NCBI GenBank assembly: GCA_910574635.1
Contig: CAJTCG010000017.1
Location: 1-64,000, forward strand
From: Oscillospiraceae bacterium
GTDB taxonomy: Bacteria > Bacillota > Clostridia > Oscillospirales > Oscillospiraceae
Reading direction: 5' to 3'
DNA length: 64,000 bases
A program made the position numbers and the translations under genes. Positions 47,479 to 56,184 of the stretch are shown here, piece by piece (the first letter of the stretch is position 1; every line of letters begins with the position of its first letter). The notes under the pieces were generated by a model that was not told the DNA's origin, did not search any database, and saw nothing but the letters and a program-made list of their open reading frames with translations.

Positions 47479-47874
47479 TTACTTGTCCAGCTTGGCATTG
47501 CACTTCGCCAGGAATTTCTCGTTTCCAATGATGGCCCGGGTGTGGGCCCCCTTGCCGATGGGCCCCTTTTCGTCCCAGGCGGAAACCTGAAAGTCCACCA
47601 TCCGGCCGTTTTCCGACACGGCGGTGATCTCCGCCTCGGCATAGACCTTCATGCCCACGGGAGTAGGGGCGTCGTGGCTGATGTCCAAATGGGTGCCCAC
47701 GCTGCCCTGGCCCTCCTCCAGGAAGGTCTGGAGAGCCGTCATGGCGGCGTTTTCCATCATAGCGGCCATAAAGGGCGTGCCGAACACCGGCAGGGCCCCG
47801 GAGCCGATGGCCCCGGCGGTGAGCTCCCGGGTGACGGTCTGCTCCAGGCGGCATTTCGTTCCGATCAAAATCAT
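47479..47874 (-). CDS. FlK-like hotdog-fold acyl-CoA thioesterase
   Basis: 131 aa starting MILIGTKCRLEQTVTRELTA after GGAGGACTCCCCC. Thr33, Glu41 and His67 (GTPFMAAMMENA and LDISHDAPTP) have the same spacing, 8 and 26 residues, as the Thr42/Glu50/His76 triad described for fluoroacetyl-CoA thioesterase FlK. Most such proteins in gut bacteria act on unknown short acyl-CoAs. A longer frame through the downstream end of the transporter gene is an artefact. It lies 13 bp behind the polyamine transporter operon, so co-transcription is possible. Confidence 0.85.
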   Translation of the reverse strand: MILIGTKCRLEQTVTRELTAGAIGSGALPVFGTPFMAAMMENAAMTALQTFLEEGQGSVGTHLDISHDAPTPVGMKVYAEAEITAVSENGRMVDFQVSAWDEKGPIGKGAHTRAIIGNEKFLAKCNAKLDK

Positions 47875-47887
47875 GGGGGAGTCCTCC

Positions 47888-49876
47888 TTAAATACCCAAT
47901 TCCGTCCAAAGGTCGTTGTAGAGCTTCCGGGTTTCCAGGGGCAGGACCAGATAGGCCTCGCAGCGGTCCAGCACTTCCTGCGGCGCGGCGATGATGTCAT
48001 AGGCCTCCTGGCCCAGCTCCTCCTCGTAGAGCTCCTCGTAGTAGGCGGGATACTGCTCCAGCGCCTCCTGGTTGGGAGAGGCGTACCAGAGGTAGTCCAT
48101 GTTGGCGAGGTTCGCCTCGGTGGAGGCGATGAAGTTGATCCACGCCATGGCCTCCTCATAGTTGGGGGCGTTTTTCAGCACGCACATGGCGTCCATGAAC
48201 CAGTTGGAGCCCTCCTCGGGAACCACGAAGGCCAGATCCTCGTTGTTTTCCAGCATGGTGAGGTAGTCCCCGGCGTAGTACACGCCGATGGCGGCGTTGC
48301 CGCCCTCCAGCTTTTGGAAGATTTCGTCCATGACGAAGGACTGGTATACCCCCCGGTTCTTGGCGTCCTTGAGGAGCTGGAACGCCTCCCGGAGCTCCGA
48401 CTCGTCGGTGGTGTTCAGGGAGTAGCCCAGGTAGCTCAGGGCCGTGGCCATGGCGTCCCGGGAGTTGCGGAACATCAGCACGTTTCCGGCATAGCGGTCG
48501 TCGAATAGGGCGGACCAGCTGGTGATGGGCTCCTCCACCATGGAAGTGTTGTAGATGATGCCCACGGTGCCCCAGGCGTAGGGGACGGTGTAGCGCTCCT
48601 GGGGGTCATAGGTCAGGCCCTTGAAGCGGTCTGAAATCAGGCCGTAGTTGGGAATCCGGCTATAGTCCAGCTCCGCCAGCATGTCCTCCTCAATGAGCTG
48701 GGAGATCATGTAGTCGGAGGGGACGATGACGTCATAGTCCCCCGCTCCGCTTTTCAGAAGGGAGTATAGGGCCTCGTTGCTTTCGGCGGTCTGGTAGTTG
48801 ACGGCGATGCCGGTTTCCTCTTCAAACTGGGTGATGAGGTCCTCGTCAATATACTCGCCCCAGCTGCACACGTTTACCACCGGCTGGGCGTTGGTGGCTC
48901 CGGTGAGGAGGACCACCGCGATGAGGAAGGAGGCGGTCAGAACCACCGCCGCCCCCCGGCGGAAGACCCGCCCCTTGGGAGTGTCCAGCATTTGGGTCAG
49001 CTTCCGGGAGACGGGGCGGCGCTCCTCGCCGCTGCGTTCCGCCCGGGCCTCCCGGAGGTTTACAATCACCAGCAGGGCCAGCACCGTCACAAAGAGCAGG
49101 GTGGACACGGCGTTGATCTCCGGCGTTACCCGCTTTTTCGTCATGCCGTAGATGGTCATGGCCAGGGTGGAGCTGGAGGACCCGGCGGTGAAATAGCTGA
49201 TGATGAAATCGTCCACGCTCATGGTGAAGGCCGTCAGGGCCCCGGAGGCGATGCCGGGCTTGATCTCCGGCAGGATCACCTTCCAGAACGCCTGCATCCA
49301 GGTGCAGCCCAGGTCCTGGGCGGCGTCCACCAGGTTCTTGTCCATCTGCCGGAGCTTGGGGCCCACGGAGAGGATCACATAGGGGATGTTGAAGGTGACG
49401 TGGGCGATGAGCAGGGTTCCGAAGCCCAGGGTCAGCCGCTCCGGCAGGACCACCACGCGCTGGACGCTGTTGAACCAAACGGAGAAGTCGCCCCAGAAGG
49501 TGAAAAAGGCCACGAAAAACAGGCACATGGCCACGCCTGTCACAATGTCGGCGTTCATCATGGGGATGCTGTTGACCGTGTTCAGCGCCGTCCGGGTCCG
49601 CCGCCGGAGGCTGTAAAAGCCGATGGCGGCGAAGGTCCCCGCCACAGTGGCGATGGCGGTTGCCAGCAGGGAAACCAGAAGCGTGGTGTACACGCTGCGC
49701 ATAATGAGCCGGTTCTGGAACAGGGATTTGTACCAGTCCAGGGAAAAGCCGGTCCAGACGATGTTGCTGTTGCCCTTATTAAAGGAAAAGACAATCAGCA
49801 GAAAAATGGGCGCGTAGAGGAACAGGAAGACCAGGGCCATCAGGGCCCGGCTGCCCAGGCGGTTTCGTCTTTTCAT
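47888..49876 (-). CDS. Polyamine ABC transporter permease fused to its binding protein (PotC-PotD)
   Basis: 662 aa. Residues 1-265 are a PotC permease with six helices and the EAA loop around AAQDLGCTWMQAFWKVILPEIKPG. A linker follows, then a further membrane helix at about 290-312 (GAAVVLTASFLIAVVLLTGA). Residues 320-662 are a PotD-like extracellular binding protein (VNVCSWGEYIDEDLITQFEEETGI, YDVIVPSDYMISQLIEEDML, GTVGIIYNTSMV). The extra helix places the binding domain outside the membrane. No lipobox is needed. Such fusions occur in other Firmicutes. The start ATG 49876 overlaps PotB by 4 bp; a longer frame starting inside PotB was rejected. Confidence 0.93.
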   Translation of the reverse strand: MKRRNRLGSRALMALVFLFLYAPIFLLIVFSFNKGNSNIVWTGFSLDWYKSLFQNRLIMRSVYTTLLVSLLATAIATVAGTFAAIGFYSLRRRTRTALNTVNSIPMMNADIVTGVAMCLFFVAFFTFWGDFSVWFNSVQRVVVLPERLTLGFGTLLIAHVTFNIPYVILSVGPKLRQMDKNLVDAAQDLGCTWMQAFWKVILPEIKPGIASGALTAFTMSVDDFIISYFTAGSSSSTLAMTIYGMTKKRVTPEINAVSTLLFVTVLALLVIVNLREARAERSGEERRPVSRKLTQMLDTPKGRVFRRGAAVVLTASFLIAVVLLTGATNAQPVVNVCSWGEYIDEDLITQFEEETGIAVNYQTAESNEALYSLLKSGAGDYDVIVPSDYMISQLIEEDMLAELDYSRIPNYGLISDRFKGLTYDPQERYTVPYAWGTVGIIYNTSMVEEPITSWSALFDDRYAGNVLMFRNSRDAMATALSYLGYSLNTTDESELREAFQLLKDAKNRGVYQSFVMDEIFQKLEGGNAAIGVYYAGDYLTMLENNEDLAFVVPEEGSNWFMDAMCVLKNAPNYEEAMAWINFIASTEANLANMDYLWYASPNQEALEQYPAYYEELYEEELGQEAYDIIAAPQEVLDRCEAYLVLPLETRKLYNDLWTELGI

Positions 49877-50727
49877 AGGATCACCGCCTGTTCCTCGCCC
49901 TCGCCGAAGCGGTTCATGACCACCATGCAGACGACGACGATGACCATCATCACCAGGGAGATGGCGGCCCCCAGCTGGGGATTGTAGGCCCCGCCCAGGA
50001 ACTGCTGCTCGATCAGGTCCCCCAGCAGAAGATCCGTCCCGCCGCCCAGCATCTTGCTGATGGCGAAGGTGGAGACGGAGGGGACGAAGACCATGGTGAT
50101 GCCGGAGAGGACCCCCGGCAGGGAAAGGGGCAGAATGACCCGGCGGAACACGTTCACGCCGTCCGCCCCCAGGTCCCGGGCGGCCTCTACCAGGGAGCCG
50201 TCCAGCTTGACGATAACGGAGTAGATGGGCAGAATCATGAAGGGCAGGTAGTTGTATACCATGCCCAGCACCACCGCCCCCTGGGTGTTCATCATGGGGA
50301 AGTACTCCAGGCTGGTGCCGAAGAGGCTGTTGTACAGGCTGAGGAGGCCGGTCTTTTGAAAGACCTGGTTCAAAAGCCCGTTGTTCTCCAGAATAGACAT
50401 CCAGGAGTAGGTCCGAAGCAGGAAGTTGATCCACATGGGCAGCATGATAAGCACCATGGCCACCCGCTGGAAGCGCTCGCCCTCCCGGCTCATCATATAG
50501 CTCACCGGGTAGCCGATAACCAGGCAGATCAGCGTGGCGATGAGGGCCAGCTTGAAGGACCGGCCAAAGACCACGGCGTAGGTGCCCATCTTGGAGAAGT
50601 TCTCCAGGGTGAAGCCGCCCAGGTCGTTGGAAAAGGCGTAGACCACCACCAGCACGATGGGGGCTACCACGAAAAGGGCCATCCAGATGACATAGGGGAT
50701 GGCAAACCGGGAGAGCTTAGGCTTCAT
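49873..50727 (-). CDS. potB: Polyamine ABC transporter permease PotB
   Basis: 284 aa, six membrane helices. The EAA loop is [25 protein letters not shown] near residue 180. It begins 11 bp inside the 3' end of the potA gene. With PotC it forms the channel for spermidine/putrescine import. Confidence 0.94.
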   Translation of the reverse strand: MKPKLSRFAIPYVIWMALFVVAPIVLVVVYAFSNDLGGFTLENFSKMGTYAVVFGRSFKLALIATLICLVIGYPVSYMMSREGERFQRVAMVLIMLPMWINFLLRTYSWMSILENNGLLNQVFQKTGLLSLYNSLFGTSLEYFPMMNTQGAVVLGMVYNYLPFMILPIYSVIVKLDGSLVEAARDLGADGVNVFRRVILPLSLPGVLSGITMVFVPSVSTFAISKMLGGGTDLLLGDLIEQQFLGGAYNPQLGAAISLVMMVIVVVCMVVMNRFGEGEEQAVIL

Positions 50728-51883
50728 CTCCGCCCTCCTCCGGTTCCACCGTGTCCAGCTCGTCGTACTCGTCGGAGAAGGAGGAGTAGTCGCCGTACAG
50801 GCCGGAGTACCGGCTTTTTTTCATGACGTGGATGCCGTCGGGATCGATTTTGATGCCGATGCGGGCCCCCACGGGGGAGTGGTCCGTGGTCTGAATCAGC
50901 CACTTGAAGCCCCGGAAGTCCACAATGATGTCATACTGCATCCCCTTAAAGGTGACGTTGGTGACGGTGCCCGTCAATTGCCCCTGCTCCACGGGGACGA
51001 TGTCGATGTCCTCGGGCCGGATGACCACGTCCACCGGCTCGTTTTCGGAAAAGCCCCCGTCCAGGCAGGGGAACTGGCGGCCGTACATCTGGACCAGCTT
51101 GTCTTGGACCATGACGCCGTCGATGATGTTGGATTCCCCGATGAAGTCCGCCACAAAGGCGTTTTTCGGCTCGTTGTAAATATCCTCGGGGGTGCCGATC
51201 TGCTGGATGGTGCCCTTGTCCATGACCACGATGGTGTCGGACATGGTCAGGGCTTCCTCCTGATCGTGGGTGACATATATAAAGGTGATGCCCACCTGCT
51301 GCTGGATGCGTTTGAGCTCGATCTGCATATCCTTGCGGAGCTTGAGATCGAGGGCCCCCAGGGGTTCGTCCAGAAGCAGCACCTTGGGCCGGTTTACCAG
51401 CGCCCGGGCAATGGCCACCCGCTGCTGCTGGCCGCCGGAAAGGGCGTCCGTCCGCCGGTTTTCAAAGCCCTTCAAACTCACGGCCTCCAGCATCTCCAGG
51501 ACGCGCTGCCGGATTTCCTCCTCCGGGAGCTTCGTCTTCCGCTTGGGGTCCGAAGGGTCCGGCCTTCGCTGCATCCGAAGGCCGAAAGCGACGTTTTCAA
51601 AGACGTTCAGATGAGGGAAAAGCGCGTACTTCTGAAACACCGTGTTGATCTGCCGCTTGTAGGGCGGGACATCGTTAATCCTCACACCGTCGAAGAGGAC
51701 GTCTCCCGACAGTGGTGCCGTGAAGCCGCCGATAATCCGCAGCGTGGTGCTCTTGCCGCACCCGCTGGGCCCTAGCAGTGTGAGGAATTCCTTGTCATTG
51801 ATATAAAGGTTTAAGTGATCGAGAACCAGCTCGTCGTCGTACGCCATGCAGAGATCCCGCAGGCGAATCAACTCTTTGGACAT
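50717..51883 (-). CDS. potA: Polyamine ABC transporter ATP-binding protein PotA
   Basis: 388 aa. Walker [18 protein letters not shown]-loop [11 protein letters not shown], signature [15 protein letters not shown], Walker [13 protein letters not shown] and H-loop [10 protein letters not shown], then a C-terminal TOBE-like regulatory domain from about 245. The longer reading frame upstream is not gene-like; ATG 51883 (MSKELIRL) lies behind GGGGGAGGATAC. First gene of potA-potB-potCD, transcribed from the promoter at 52058-52086. Confidence 0.95.
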   Translation of the reverse strand: MSKELIRLRDLCMAYDDELVLDHLNLYINDKEFLTLLGPSGCGKSTTLRIIGGFTAPLSGDVLFDGVRINDVPPYKRQINTVFQKYALFPHLNVFENVAFGLRMQRRPDPSDPKRKTKLPEEEIRQRVLEMLEAVSLKGFENRRTDALSGGQQQRVAIARALVNRPKVLLLDEPLGALDLKLRKDMQIELKRIQQQVGITFIYVTHDQEEALTMSDTIVVMDKGTIQQIGTPEDIYNEPKNAFVADFIGESNIIDGVMVQDKLVQMYGRQFPCLDGGFSENEPVDVVIRPEDIDIVPVEQGQLTGTVTNVTFKGMQYDIIVDFRGFKWLIQTTDHSPVGARIGIKIDPDGIHVMKKSRYSGLYGDYSSFSDEYDELDTVEPEEGGDEA

Positions 51884-52057
51884 GTATCCTCCCCCGTTTC
51901 TTTTCTTGAAAGAAAAGAAACAAAAGAACTTTCGCGCGCTACGGGGTCTGGTGGTTGATTTAGCCGAAGCGACGGCAACCAAGCGCGGTTTATTCCTTGT
52001 AACTCTTCTTTCCATCGCTTGAGATTTGAATTTCCGTCGAAATTCAGCGATACCTGC

Positions 52058-52086
52058 ATGATAACGGAAGCGACCTGAAATGTCAA
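52058..52086 (-). promoter_or_regulatory. Sigma-A promoter of the polyamine transporter operon
   Basis: On the minus strand TTGACA (complement of 52081-52086) and TATCAT (complement of 52058-52063) are 17 bp apart. The untranslated leader of about 170 bp before potA contains an AAAGAAAAGAAAC-type purine run and inverted TTTCTTTTCTTTC/AAGAAAAGAAA around 51897-51921, which could form a leader hairpin. Confidence 0.75.
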
Positions 52087-52105
52087 GGGAATTGTTGGAC
52101 GGGGA

Positions 52106-52192
52106 CTATTGATTTTTTTACAGTAGTTTCCTTGACTTTTGCCGGGCAGGGAAGTATACTGAAAAAAACGGCTACTGAGAAATTTACAGTAG
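52106..52192 (+). promoter_or_regulatory. Promoter framed by two CTAYTG-N9-CAGTAG operators
   Basis: TTGACT (52132-52137) and TATACT (52155-52160), 17-bp spacer, form the promoter. Two inverted repeats with the same spacing frame it: CTATTG-N9-CAGTAG at 52106-52126 and CTACTG-N9-CAGTAG at 52172-52192, 66 bp apart. The second lies between the start site and the ribosome binding site. They are likely binding sites for the PadR regulator encoded second in the operon, perhaps by looping. Confidence 0.75.
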
Positions 52193-52211
52193 TGCCGAAA
52201 GGAGCGGTTTT

Positions 52212-53012
52212 ATGGGTTGGGATTATCTCTCCCGGCTGAGCCGGGCGGCGCGGTGGTATCTGCCCCCGGCGGAGGCGGCGGAGGTGCTGGAGGACTACCG
52301 GGAAATCGTGGCGGGCAGGTCGGAAGAGGAGCTGCGGCGGGACCTGGGGACGCCCCGAGCGGCAATGCGCCAATTGGCCCAGCCGAAGGCTTACCGCCAG
52401 TGGCTGGCGGTATTTGGGACACTATCGGTCTGCTTACTTTTGCCTATGGTGGATGTGGTTGAGACAGAGTTTTCAATGCTGCTGTTTGAGCTGTCCAGAG
52501 ATGGGCGTTTTTTGACAAATGGCGTCTCGGTGACCTCTCAGCTTACCGTGCTGCTGTTTCCCGCCGGGGCAGTTCTGTCCTTTGTCTGGTTTCGACGCAC
52601 TGGTGAAAAGGGGAAAGCGTTGCCCAGGAGGATTCTGATATTGCTGTCCATCCTGCTTCTGGGAATGACATGGGTGTGTTTTTTGGCGTGGACGATCCTG
52701 ACGGAACAGTGGGACGTGCTCAATTTCCTGTTTCCCCAATATGGGTACACAGTAACCCAGGTGTTGGCCCTGGATATCCTAGTTGCGGAAGCGGCAGGAA
52801 TGGCTGGCCTGATAAAAGCCCGCCTGGGGGACCGCCGCTGGCTGGCGGTGTATATGATGAGTCTGGCCGGGGCCGGGCTGGCTATCTTCCTCTGGAGGAT
52901 GCTGACCTGTATGAGCTATGACCCCAGCGCCAACTGGCAGTTCCCCTATTGGATACGGCTTGTGTTCATCACCCTCGTGGGCCTCCTTGGAACGGGGGTA
53001 GCCCTATGCTGA
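52212..53012 (+). CDS. Membrane protein with DUF1700-like N-terminus
   Basis: 266 aa. The N-terminal 60 residues are soluble and helical (YLSRLSRAARWYLPPAEAAEVLEDYREIV), resembling the start of DUF1700 proteins, with the characteristic DLG.P...L pattern. Five or so hydrophobic segments follow to the C-terminus. Such proteins are typically encoded beside PadR repressors and thought to belong to envelope-stress units. GAAAGGAGCGG precedes the ATG; the stop overlaps the PadR gene by 7 bp. The usual gene order (padR first) is reversed here. Confidence 0.72.
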   Translation: MGWDYLSRLSRAARWYLPPAEAAEVLEDYREIVAGRSEEELRRDLGTPRAAMRQLAQPKAYRQWLAVFGTLSVCLLLPMVDVVETEFSMLLFELSRDGRFLTNGVSVTSQLTVLLFPAGAVLSFVWFRRTGEKGKALPRRILILLSILLLGMTWVCFLAWTILTEQWDVLNFLFPQYGYTVTQVLALDILVAEAAGMAGLIKARLGDRRWLAVYMMSLAGAGLAIFLWRMLTCMSYDPSANWQFPYWIRLVFITLVGLLGTGVALC

Positions 53013-53308
53013 AAAAGGACCTTCTGGAGCTCTGCCTTCTCTCCCTGATGGCCCAGGGGGACCAGTACGGCTACGAGCTCCTCCGCCGCCTCCACGCCGT
53101 CTTTCCGGACGTGCAGGAGAGCGCCATCTACGCCATCCTCCGGGGCCTTTGCCGGGAGGGGGCCACGGAGCGTTACCAGGGGGAGACCTCCGGCGGCCCG
53201 GCGAGGAAGTACTACCGCCTGACGGAGGCGGGCAAAGCCCGCCATGCCGCCCTGTTGGAGACCTGGCGGGAGACCCGGGACGCTTTGACGGCCCTGGGCA
53301 TCGAATAG
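53006..53308 (+). CDS. PadR-family transcriptional regulator
   Basis: 100 aa. Winged helix with LLELCLLSLMAQGDQYGYELLRRL, ESAIYAILRGLCREGATE and the wing GGPARKYYRLTEAGKA. ATG 53006 lies inside the end of the membrane protein gene, with AACGGGGGTAG upstream. It is probably an autorepressor acting on the paired CTAYTG-N9-CAGTAG sites before the operon. A terminator follows within 3 bp. Confidence 0.93.
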   Translation: MLKKDLLELCLLSLMAQGDQYGYELLRRLHAVFPDVQESAIYAILRGLCREGATERYQGETSGGPARKYYRLTEAGKARHAALLETWRETRDALTALGIE

Positions 53309-53310
53309 GA

Positions 53311-53338
53311 AAAGGCCGCCCATATGGGCGGCCTTTTT
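53311..53338. terminator. Bidirectional terminator between padR and rluA
   Basis: AAAGGCCGCCCA pairs with TGGGCGGCCTTT and is followed by TTAA on the plus side and TTTTCC on the minus side. Confidence 0.88.
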
Positions 53339-54299
53339 AATCATGGGGGAAATACTTCTCTTGAAATGGCACATCCTCAACCATAAACTCCCGTCCCCGG
53401 AGATAGTTCAGCGCCCCCGCGTCCGTGGGGAACGGGAACCCCAGCTTATAGGCGTACAGCGCCTGCCGGGTCTCCTGGTACTTCCGGTTCACGGCCCCGT
53501 TTCCATACTTCCCGTCCCCCAGCAGGGGGCAGCCGATTTCCGCCATGGATACCCGAATCTGGTGGGTCCGCCCCGTCAGCAGACGGCACTCCACCAGGGA
53601 CAGCTCCCCCCGGGTTTCCAGGGTCCGGTACAGCGTGGCGGCGGACTTCCCCCCGGGGACGGGGCGGCGGTAGAAGGCCACCTGCTTTTTCGCCTCGTCT
53701 TTTAATAGAAAGCCCTCGATCTTCCCCTCCGCCGGACGGGGGCGGCCCACCGTCACGCAGAGATAGGATTTCTCCAGCTCGTGGGCCCGGATTTTCTCGT
53801 TGAGTATCCGCAGGGTTTCCGCGTTTTTGGCGGCAATGACCATGCCTCCGGTGTTCCGGTCGATGCGGTTGCACAGGGCCGGGGCAAAGGCGTGCTCGTC
53901 CCGGGGGCTCCACTCCCGCTTTTGATAGAGGTACGCCTGGATGTGGTTGATGAGGGTGTTGACCTTTTCCGTCTCGTCGGCGTGGACCACCAGGCCGGGG
54001 CGCTTGTCCACCAGGAGGAGGTTTTCATCCTCATAGACGATGCTCAGCCGGGGCTGGAAGATGGAGAGGAAGAGATTTTCCTCTTTGGGCTTGTCAAAGA
54101 ACTCGTCGTTGATGTATAATTGCAGAATATCCCCCGCCTGGAGGCGGGCGTCCCTCTTGGAGCCCTTGCCGTTGACCTTCACCCGCTTGAGGCGGATGTA
54201 TTTTTGCAGCAGGGCAGGGGGGAGGAGGGGCAGATTCTTGGCGACAAAACGGTCCAAACGCTGCCCGGCGTCGTTTTTTCCGATGGTGAGCTCCCGCAT
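53337..54299 (-). CDS. RluA-family pseudouridine synthase
   Basis: 320 aa from ATG 54299, which has AGGAGGTCCGCC upstream. N-terminal S4 RNA-binding domain, residues 14-62 (RLDRFVAKNLPLLP...GDILQLYI). The catalytic domain has LLLVDKRPGLVVHAD and the active-site Asp147 in CNRIDRNTGGMVIAAKN (the family's HRLD reads NRID), then LLTGRTHQIRVSMAEIGCPLLGD. It converts uridines in 23S rRNA (RluC/RluD group) or tRNA; the exact target is not decidable. The longer upstream frame overlaps a neighbouring gene and was rejected. Confidence 0.94.
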   Translation of the reverse strand: MRELTIGKNDAGQRLDRFVAKNLPLLPPALLQKYIRLKRVKVNGKGSKRDARLQAGDILQLYINDEFFDKPKEENLFLSIFQPRLSIVYEDENLLLVDKRPGLVVHADETEKVNTLINHIQAYLYQKREWSPRDEHAFAPALCNRIDRNTGGMVIAAKNAETLRILNEKIRAHELEKSYLCVTVGRPRPAEGKIEGFLLKDEAKKQVAFYRRPVPGGKSAATLYRTLETRGELSLVECRLLTGRTHQIRVSMAEIGCPLLGDGKYGNGAVNRKYQETRQALYAYKLGFPFPTDAGALNYLRGREFMVEDVPFQEKYFPHD

Positions 54300-54495
54300 G
54301 GCGGACCTCCTGAAAGCGTTTTGTCCATCATACCCGTTTTGCGGGAAAATGTAAAGAATATTAAAGAGGAAAGCGGAGACGGAGAACCTGGGCGCGGCCC
54401 TTCCATGGCTTGCGCTGGGCTTGCCGGCGGGATGAGATAATCGATAGAAGACGGTAAGGCGGCGGGGAATCCCCGCCGGAGAAGGAGGAAGAACC

Positions 54496-54957
54496 ATGAG
54501 GGAAGTGAGCGCGGAAACCCTGCTGGCCGCCATTCAGGATGGGAAGCCTTGGCTGGCCCGGTTTACCGGGAAGGAATTCGACGAGGCGTATCAGGAGTAC
54601 CGGGAGCGGTACGCCGTCCTCTTCCGGGAGGCGGCGCTGGCGGACGGAGAGGAGGGCATCGAGGCCCTGGCGGAGGTTCTGCTGGACGGCCTGGCGGAGG
54701 GCTGGAAGAGGCAGAAGCCCTGGAACCGATCCTTGGCCATGCTGAACGACAAGCAGATGATTGTCTGCTTCCTGGGCCCCATGCTGATGGAGGACCCGGT
54801 CTGCGCCCCGCTGGAGGAAAAGCTCCGGGAGGGCTGGGCCGCCCGGTGGCCCAAGGAGGCGTATAAGACCCCCTCCCTGGCGAAGCTCCGCAAGGGCTTT
54901 CGGCCCACGTTCCTGGGGATCACCCTGCCCTTTGGGGGCGGAGACGAGGAAGAATAA
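54496..54957 (+). CDS. Conserved-looking protein of unknown function (153 aa)
   Basis: Soluble, charged, mainly helical protein. Visible landmarks are AYQEYRERYAVLFREA, SLAMLNDKQMIVCFLGPMLM and a C-terminal KLRKGFRPTFLGITLPFGGGDEEE. No known domain is recognised. It has a strong GAAGGAGGAAGAACC binding site and GC usage like its neighbours, so it is a real gene. It is monocistronic and divergent from rluA. The three-palindrome repeat begins 25 bp after its stop and may serve as its terminator. Confidence 0.75.
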   Translation: MREVSAETLLAAIQDGKPWLARFTGKEFDEAYQEYRERYAVLFREAALADGEEGIEALAEVLLDGLAEGWKRQKPWNRSLAMLNDKQMIVCFLGPMLMEDPVCAPLEEKLREGWAARWPKEAYKTPSLAKLRKGFRPTFLGITLPFGGGDEEE

Positions 54958-54981
54958 AAAAGAGGGTGGATTCTATAATTT

Positions 54982-55105
54982 ATTACTTCCGAACTGAAAG
55001 GCCGGAAGTAATATGTGCCATGTTTTGCTCGCCGCTGTTTACAGCGGCGAGCAAAACGGCTTAAATCAAATGTATTATTTCCGAGCTTTAAGCTCGGAAA
55101 TAATA
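54982..55105. repeat. Three-palindrome repeat element, copy 2 (inverted)
   Basis: Hairpin C at 54982-55012 (ATTACTTCCG...CGGAAGTAAT), hairpin B at 55022-55057 with 17-bp perfect arms (GTTTTGCTCGCCGCTGT and its complement), hairpin A at 55073-55105 with 16-bp perfect arms (TATTATTTCCGAGCTT). Order and orientation are the reverse of the copy at 2693-2820. This copy is the better preserved one. It directly truncates the IS630-type transposase frame downstream. Confidence 0.88.
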
Positions 55106-55106
55106 A

Positions 55107-55446
55107 TCCGACACACTGCCGTCCGATACCTTTTCCGGACGTATGTGCACACTTTCTTCAGCGTCCATAAACTGCCGGGAATACCGAATTCCTCTGGGCG
55201 GCGTGTTATAATCGTTTCTCGTATTTCCGCCTGCTCTTCCGGTGCCAGCAGTAGATGTGTCCCCTTCCGGAACCCTCGTTTCTTCGATTCCATGGAACGC
55301 TCTCCCTCTCGCTGATACGCCGTCCATATTTCGCTGGCGCGATTCTGCCGTACTCCGGTTAATTCCTCTATTTCTTTCCCGGTTTTCCCCATCTTTTTGA
55401 GGCGTATAACCTGCCGGCTTATCTGCTTGAGCTCTCCCCTATTCAA
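55107..55446 (-). pseudogene. IS630-type transposase, N-terminal fragment
   Basis: About 110 residues remain. The N-terminal helix-turn-helix reads SRQVIRLKKMGKTGKEIEEL and RQNRASEIWTAYQREGE. The second helical domain reads LAPEEQAEIRETIITRRPEEFGIPGSLWTLKKVCTYVRKRY, typical of IS630/Tc1-type proteins. The catalytic DDE domain is missing: the frame runs straight into hairpin A of the palindromic repeat at 55105. Only a TTG start is available. It lies in opposite sense to the unknown gene at 54496 and abuts an IS5-family fragment. Confidence 0.75.
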
Positions 55447-55495
55447 TTTTCGTAAATCTATGTACTCCTTGCTCTCTAATTTACCACTTTCTTCA

Positions 55496-55960
55496 TCATT
55501 TTCCTAGTTTGTTTTTCAGAAATAATAAGAAAGCTGGGGAGCGTGGTGACTGCCGCAACAGATGCCGAAAGTGCAGCAGGGTTGTGGCATCCGGGACATC
55601 CTGCTCGAAAAAGTTGATTCCCATAAATTTGCGCATGGCATAGCTGTCATAAATTGCGTCCTCTACTCCTTCATCGGATAAGCTGAACCAGCATTGCAGC
55701 AGATACATCCGCAGCATGGTTTCTATCTCAATCGGCGGACGCCCGCGTTTCCCGGTTGGATAGTGGGGGACGACCAGCGATACCCATTCCTCCCATGGGA
55801 TGATCTCGTCCATGATTTCCAGAAATTCTTCCCGTTTTGTTTTCTTTTTCCGGCTCCTGTATTCCATATCGCTAAAACTTTCCTGTTTCATATCCCGCGT
55901 CCCCTTTCCTTTATTTTATCACATCTTCTATCATTTCGGGGGATTAAATCAGCGTTTCCT
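55496..55960 (-). mobile_element. 5' fragment of the IS5-family element (copy 2)
   Basis: The terminal sequence GGAAACGCTGATTTAAT and the first about 112 transposase residues (start 55891) are nearly identical to the element at 750-1926, for example KKKTKREEFLEIMDEIIPWE with one Ser/Cys change before it. Similarity stops after LLHFRHLL at about 55556. The remaining codons (RQSPRSPAFLLFLK) belong to the junction with the neighbouring IS630 remnant. It is in opposite orientation to copy 1, so the two face each other across 53 kb. No catalytic triad remains, so it is inactive. Confidence 0.85.
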
Positions 55961-56040
55961 TAACGCTCTGAACGGTCATTTTTAGCGGCATTCTTGCGCG
56001 GGGCGGGCCTCCCCCCCCTTTTTGCACTCCGGATGCCGGG

Positions 56041-56160
56041 TCAAGTCCCCGGCGGCAGGAAAGCCGCCCAAAACAGGAACAACGCCAGCAGGGCGATGCC
56101 GGGGAACAGCAAAGAGCGGTAACGGCGGACCGGCCGCCGGGGACGCTTGGTGGAACGCAT
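56041..56160 (-). CDS. Possible small membrane protein (39 aa)
   Basis: A short frame begins MRSTKRPRRPVRRYRS and continues as one hydrophobic helix, LLFPGIALLALFLFWAAFL. A convincing GGAG lies 8 bp before the ATG. It follows rpmF but is separated from it by a hairpin with a T tract, so expression would need read-through. The Arg-rich N-terminus plus single helix is a plausible membrane peptide; no family is recognised. Confidence 0.4.
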   Translation of the reverse strand: MRSTKRPRRPVRRYRSLLFPGIALLALFLFWAAFLPPGT

Positions 56161-56184
56161 GGGGCATTCTCCTTTCTCCTTTAA

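Noticed and set aside
47888..50434. Single 848-aa reading for the PotC-PotD frame
   Set aside because: The first 186 residues overlap potB in another frame and are not protein-like; ATG 49876 starts a normal PotC.
54982..55105. CRISPR or tRNA-like array reading of the repeat region
   Set aside because: Hairpins are not regularly spaced identical repeats with unique spacers, and no cloverleaf or cas gene is present.
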